Shown one piece after another: positions 61,001-64,000 of a stretch of 64,000 bases of DNA; the first letter of the stretch is position 1, and each line of letters opens with the position of its first letter. The translations under genes were made by a program, and so were the position numbers. Origin of the DNA: Sinonovacula constricta (taxonomy: Eukaryota > Mollusca > Bivalvia > Cardiida > Solecurtidae); assembly GCA_007844125.1 (NCBI GenBank), contig CM017564.1:26885158-26949157 (forward strand), given 5' to 3'. The notes under the pieces are model-generated. The model did not search any database. It saw only the letters and a list, made by a program, of their open reading frames with translations, and was not told the DNA's origin.

Positions 61001-62356
61001 CCTGGATAATTATTGTAAATACTATTGGCAACAATAAATTTGCATTGATGATTGTTTTAGCAGATCAATCTTGTAAGGTAAATAAAACAAATCTTAAGTC
61101 TGTTACATGTTGGTTTCATTTGGGCATTTTTATACCATATTCGACCAAAAAAAATTGGTCAGTGGAAAGAACTTATACAATCATATTACTAGTTTTCAAA
61201 ATGATACAATCAACAAGAATTACTCTGCAAGGGGGTATTCAGTCACTGAAAACACAAAAGCAGCAGTTGTACACTTACCATAAATTCAGCAACAGACTTG
61301 ATGAAGATGATTCTGTCTTGCTCTGTGTCAGTATCTCCTGGTACATCAGCACTTGGATCATACCTTTACAAAAGAAAAATAGAAATTTCAAATTATGCTA
61401 TGATCTTGGATAAACCAAGGTTTAATCAGACTCTGAACAAGATATTCTCACAGTCCGCTAATCATGATGGCTAAGCATTTGCAGCATAAGTAAAAAAACG
61501 TAAAGAAGTATCTGATAGTTTGGACCAAATATTTTTCCCTAAATTAACTAAAGTCATGGTTACATAAAAAGATCCTGCAAAAACCTGTCCATTGATGCCC
61601 TAGATCTGTGTGAACAGAGAAGAATAAATCCTCAGTCATGATTGAAAACAGGTAATTCCTATCTGAGCCATGCTGCAGTTAGTGTTTTTTTTAACTTAAA
61701 AAACCATGTGACGTCTAACTTTTGAGATTACATTTCCTGATCATTGGGATAGTCAGCTCTGACTTTGATATCTATTTTTAGCTGAAACACCAGTGGGTTA
61801 TTAGCAGATTTGGAAATAAAATATATTTAAAGCGATATATCTTACTATTTGTATTGTCTAACAATTAAGGCAATTATATATTATAAATAGCCTTTTCTTA
61901 GGTCAAAGTTAATTCTACAATGATGCACATAGTCCTCAGAATAGAGTTAAGATGTTGTATTATACTGTCAGACACCACCTTTAATGCTTAGCTTATTGTT
62001 CCGCAAATTTGACAGTGTATTCCCTAGACCTTTTCAATAAACTATTGTATTAGCAATATACTAGAAACCATATATTTCAGAATGCAGGAACTTGAGAAAT
62101 GTAAGTTTCAATAAATAATTCTGTGTTAGGCCAAAGATATGCTTTGGTTATAAGATTCATATATCATGTATGCAATATTTTTACTTTTATAAAATGACAG
62201 GCTTCTGAAAAAGAAGTAAGCACAACAACAGAAATTTTACTAACCTTTTGACAAGCCATTTTAATACTTCAGCCACAAGCGGAAAGTTGGGGTTACGGAA
62301 GTTTTCCATGGATATCAGACGAACATACCCCAACCCTCTCATCATTTCCGTGAAGT
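55076..62356 (-). CDS. CLUAP1: clusterin-associated protein 1 / intraflagellar transport protein 38, exons 2-12 (first codons not found)
   Basis: CLUAP1/IFT38 (DYF-3, qilin) is a subunit of the IFT-B complex required for cilium assembly. Exons on the minus strand: 62245-62356, 61279-61363, 60822-61001, 60478-60573, 60156-60239, 59675-59808, 58341-58482, 57813-57894, 57152-57244, 55878-55930, 55076-55243; 1229 nt, 409 residues, all GT-AG. The N-terminal calponin-homology-like part reads [20 protein letters not shown], then [15 protein letters not shown] and [21 protein letters not shown] coiled coil follows ([36 protein letters not shown]), then an acidic tail ending ELDDSDNDF, matching the family C-terminus. 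The human protein is 413 aa, so only about 7-8 N-terminal codons (MSFRDLRN-like) are missing. The first resolved exon starts in phase 1. The missing exon was searched for in 62357-64000 and not recognised; it is probably just beyond the right edge or very divergent. Confidence 0.94.
56485..56690 (-). mobile_element. SINE family C, strongly diverged
   Basis: CACCAACACAGCCATGGTCA, ACCCAGCTATTCTCGATGGA and CACAGCACAGGTCGGTTGGG. Located in CLUAP1 intron. Confidence 0.45.
58770..58995 (-). mobile_element. tRNA-derived SINE, family C
   Basis: AATTATGGTCATTATAGCGA, GGAGGAAGACCCCAGACAAA, CACCGGCTCACCACAGGTCA and reversed head ACTAAGTCAAGGGCGCCCC. Located in CLUAP1 intron between exons 7 and 8. Confidence 0.82.
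59503..59600 (+). mobile_element. tRNA-like SINE head fragment
   Basis: CCAGGTAGGCTCAGTTAGTA and GTGGTTCGAGTTTTAGCCCT resemble A and B boxes at tRNA spacing, but no tRNA fold with an intact acceptor could be built. Located in CLUAP1 intron. Confidence 0.45.
61640..61880. repeat. dispersed repeat, second member
   Basis: Related to 48030-48215 (TTCCTATCTGAGCC, AAAAAACCATGTGACGTC, TATTGTCTAACAATTAAGGC). Located in CLUAP1 intron between its exons 2 and 3. Confidence 0.55.
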
Positions 62357-62784
62357 CTGCAAAATAAAAAAAATCTTAAAATGATGTATTGAAATAATAC
62401 TCTCTTGTATTCCTTTACGGTATTTGTGAACATTCTTAATTTTAATCTCGTGATCTTATATGTGCAAGGTTTTTCTAGCATAAAACACTTCACTAATGCT
62501 TCCTATGTAGAAAATGGGTTGTGTTGTGAAGTTAGAAATAATTTGACATTTAAAATTTGGAGATGTGTTTTTAAAACAATATCAGAATATTTTGGGAGTT
62601 TTGAAATGTTTTGCTTTTTTCGCATTGAGATATTGAATTTTATCAGAGAGGAATTTTCAGTTTTAGGAGGAAAAACTAGGCTTACTTCCAGAGGGGAAGT
62701 GGCCTGTAAATTGCCTTATCTATATAAGGTAAATGAAATAACCGGCAGGCTATCATTTATATATATTATATATATGTAGTGCAT

Positions 62785-63382
62785 ATAGGCACTTCCAACA
62801 GCCTTGCTGTAGGGTTAACCCTTTAGCGACGTGGTTGAGTGCCTGGACTACTGATCTGGCGGACCGGGTTCGAATCCCCGTTTGGGCCAGGATTATTGTC
62901 TCCTCTAAGATTTTCTTTAATGGTGTCAGAAGTAAACAGAAGCCTGGTGTGGCTGTCCTGAGATGGGCTTGGGCCCAGAAAAAGTAAAGGGGGAGGAGTG
63001 TAGTACATATAGGCACTTCCAACAGCCTTGCTGTTGGGTTAACCCTTTAGCGACGTGGTTGAGTGCCTGGACTACTGATCTGGCGGACCGGGTTCGAATC
63101 CCCGTTAGGGCCAGGATTATTGTCTCCTCTGAGATTTACTTTAATGGTGTCAGAAGTAAACGAAAGCCTGGTGGGGCTGTCCTGAGATGGGCTTGGGCCC
63201 AGAAAAAAGTAAAGGGGGAGGAGTGTAGTGACTGTAGTGCATAAAGGCACTTCCAACAGCCTTGCTGTTGGGTTAACCCTTTAGCGACGTGGTTGAGTGC
63301 CTGGACTACTGATCTGGCGGACCGGGTTCGAATCCCCGTTAGGGCCAGGATTATTGTCTCCTCTGAGATTTACTTTAACACA
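62785..63382 (+). mobile_element. tandem triplet of a tRNA-derived SINE (about 235-bp units) sharing its middle with family D
   Basis: Three near-identical head-to-tail copies with heads at about 62822, 63048 and 63282, each GCGACGTGGTTGAGTGCCTG then GGACCGGGTTCGAATCCCCG. The first two carry the middle GGCTGTCCTGAGATGGGCTT also present at 37205-37745. The third is cut after GAGATTTACTTTAA. Lies just upstream of CLUAP1 exon 2. Confidence 0.85.
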
Positions 63383-64000
63383 CAAGGCCAATCTGCAGAC
63401 ATGGAATGACTATTATAAACTGGGCAATGGCTACTAACTTTCAAAGATATATCCCCTTTTCTCATTGATTCGAGCCTTCCCACGGATTCGTGATGTAAAA
63501 GTTCTAATGGAATTCGCGCTCGTGCTACGACTTTCACTATCCGAAAACGGTGCAATTTTTCGTTCAGCTGATTTTACATCATCCAAGAGTAAAATATGCG
63601 CAAAAAGCAGGTATGTATGCTATTCCACAATAGAATATGATGCAAATCTGCTAAAAATCAATATTTTAACACAAAACACCTGTAAATTCTTCCAAAGAAT
63701 AAAATAATTTCTTCGCTGTCACCATTCAGGAAGTTTCTGTGGAGTTGTCTTTCCTACGATCTGCCTCAGCAAGGTGCTTTAAACTTATACTGCTCATAAA
63801 AAGTTGCGAACCAATGCTACAGTCTATCTTATTAAAATTCAATTAAGAAACGTCATTCTTTGTTGTAAGACTGTATTGCTTAATTGAACGCTAATTATTG
63901 GCCATAACAATTTTTTTTCGATACTTAAAAGCATAATTTCCTTTTAGGTGAATCCAAGTAAGGTTGACCGACGGTACCGAAAGTACTCTGCAGAAACGCT

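Noticed and set aside
62753..63256. Several frames of 60-90 residues with repeated text
   Set aside because: They are readings of the tandem SINE triplet; no homology to proteins.
63370..63555. Candidate CLUAP1 first exon reading MRKGDISLK before a GTTAGT donor
   Set aside because: It does not resemble the conserved CLUAP1 start, and its exit phase (0) does not match exon 2, which needs phase 1.

Overview
This is a spliced animal genome segment of about 64 kb. It has short exons with GT-AG introns, is AT-rich, and is crowded with tRNA-derived SINEs, minisatellites and DNA-transposon remnants. The protein matches and repeat style (several SINE families, AGGGAGATAAC-type motifs) suggest a mollusc, most likely a bivalve. 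That is an inference, not a proof. No bacterial or viral features and no stand-alone tRNA or rRNA genes were seen.

Five protein-coding genes could be assembled exon by exon, with splice sites and phases that fit. (1) Minus strand, 2612-9167: the 5' half of gamma-glutamyl hydrolase (GGH), four exons; the rest runs off the left edge. (2) Minus strand, 21419-36252: EEF2KMT (FAM86), the eEF2-lysine methyltransferase, complete in eight exons and 439 aa. (3) Plus strand, 38573-43240: RNPS1, coding region complete in five exons and 250 aa. (4) Plus strand, 47578-52704: sorbitol dehydrogenase (SORD), complete in eight exons and 350 aa. (5) Minus strand, 55076-62356: CLUAP1/IFT38, all coding exons except the first few codons. 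EEF2KMT and RNPS1 are head-to-head across about 2.3 kb and may share a promoter region; SORD and CLUAP1 are tail-to-tail. The genes are housekeeping functions with no obvious shared pathway (folate turnover, elongation-factor modification, splicing/EJC, polyol metabolism, ciliary transport).

The accessory content is the distinctive part. Six minisatellites were found: 59 bp x 35 and 48 bp x 9 in GGH intron 1, 84 bp x 6 and 75 bp x 5 between genes, and 28 bp x about 19 and 56 bp x about 36.6 in EEF2KMT introns. The 56-bp array starts nine bases inside a splice donor. At least four SINE families are present. One copy supplies the polypyrimidine tract of an EEF2KMT 3' splice site, and one family occurs as tandem triplets. 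Mobile-element remnants include a 1.1-kb hAT element with 16-bp terminal inverted repeats and a perfect 8-bp target duplication, a hAT MITE, a gag fragment, a non-LTR reverse-transcriptase tail, and a Crypton/QRICH1-like fragment beside a strong hairpin.

No clearly new biochemical system was found. The most useful leads are the acidic insert inside the EEF2KMT methyltransferase fold, the SINE-built splice site, the splice-adjacent minisatellite and the intact hAT footprint.
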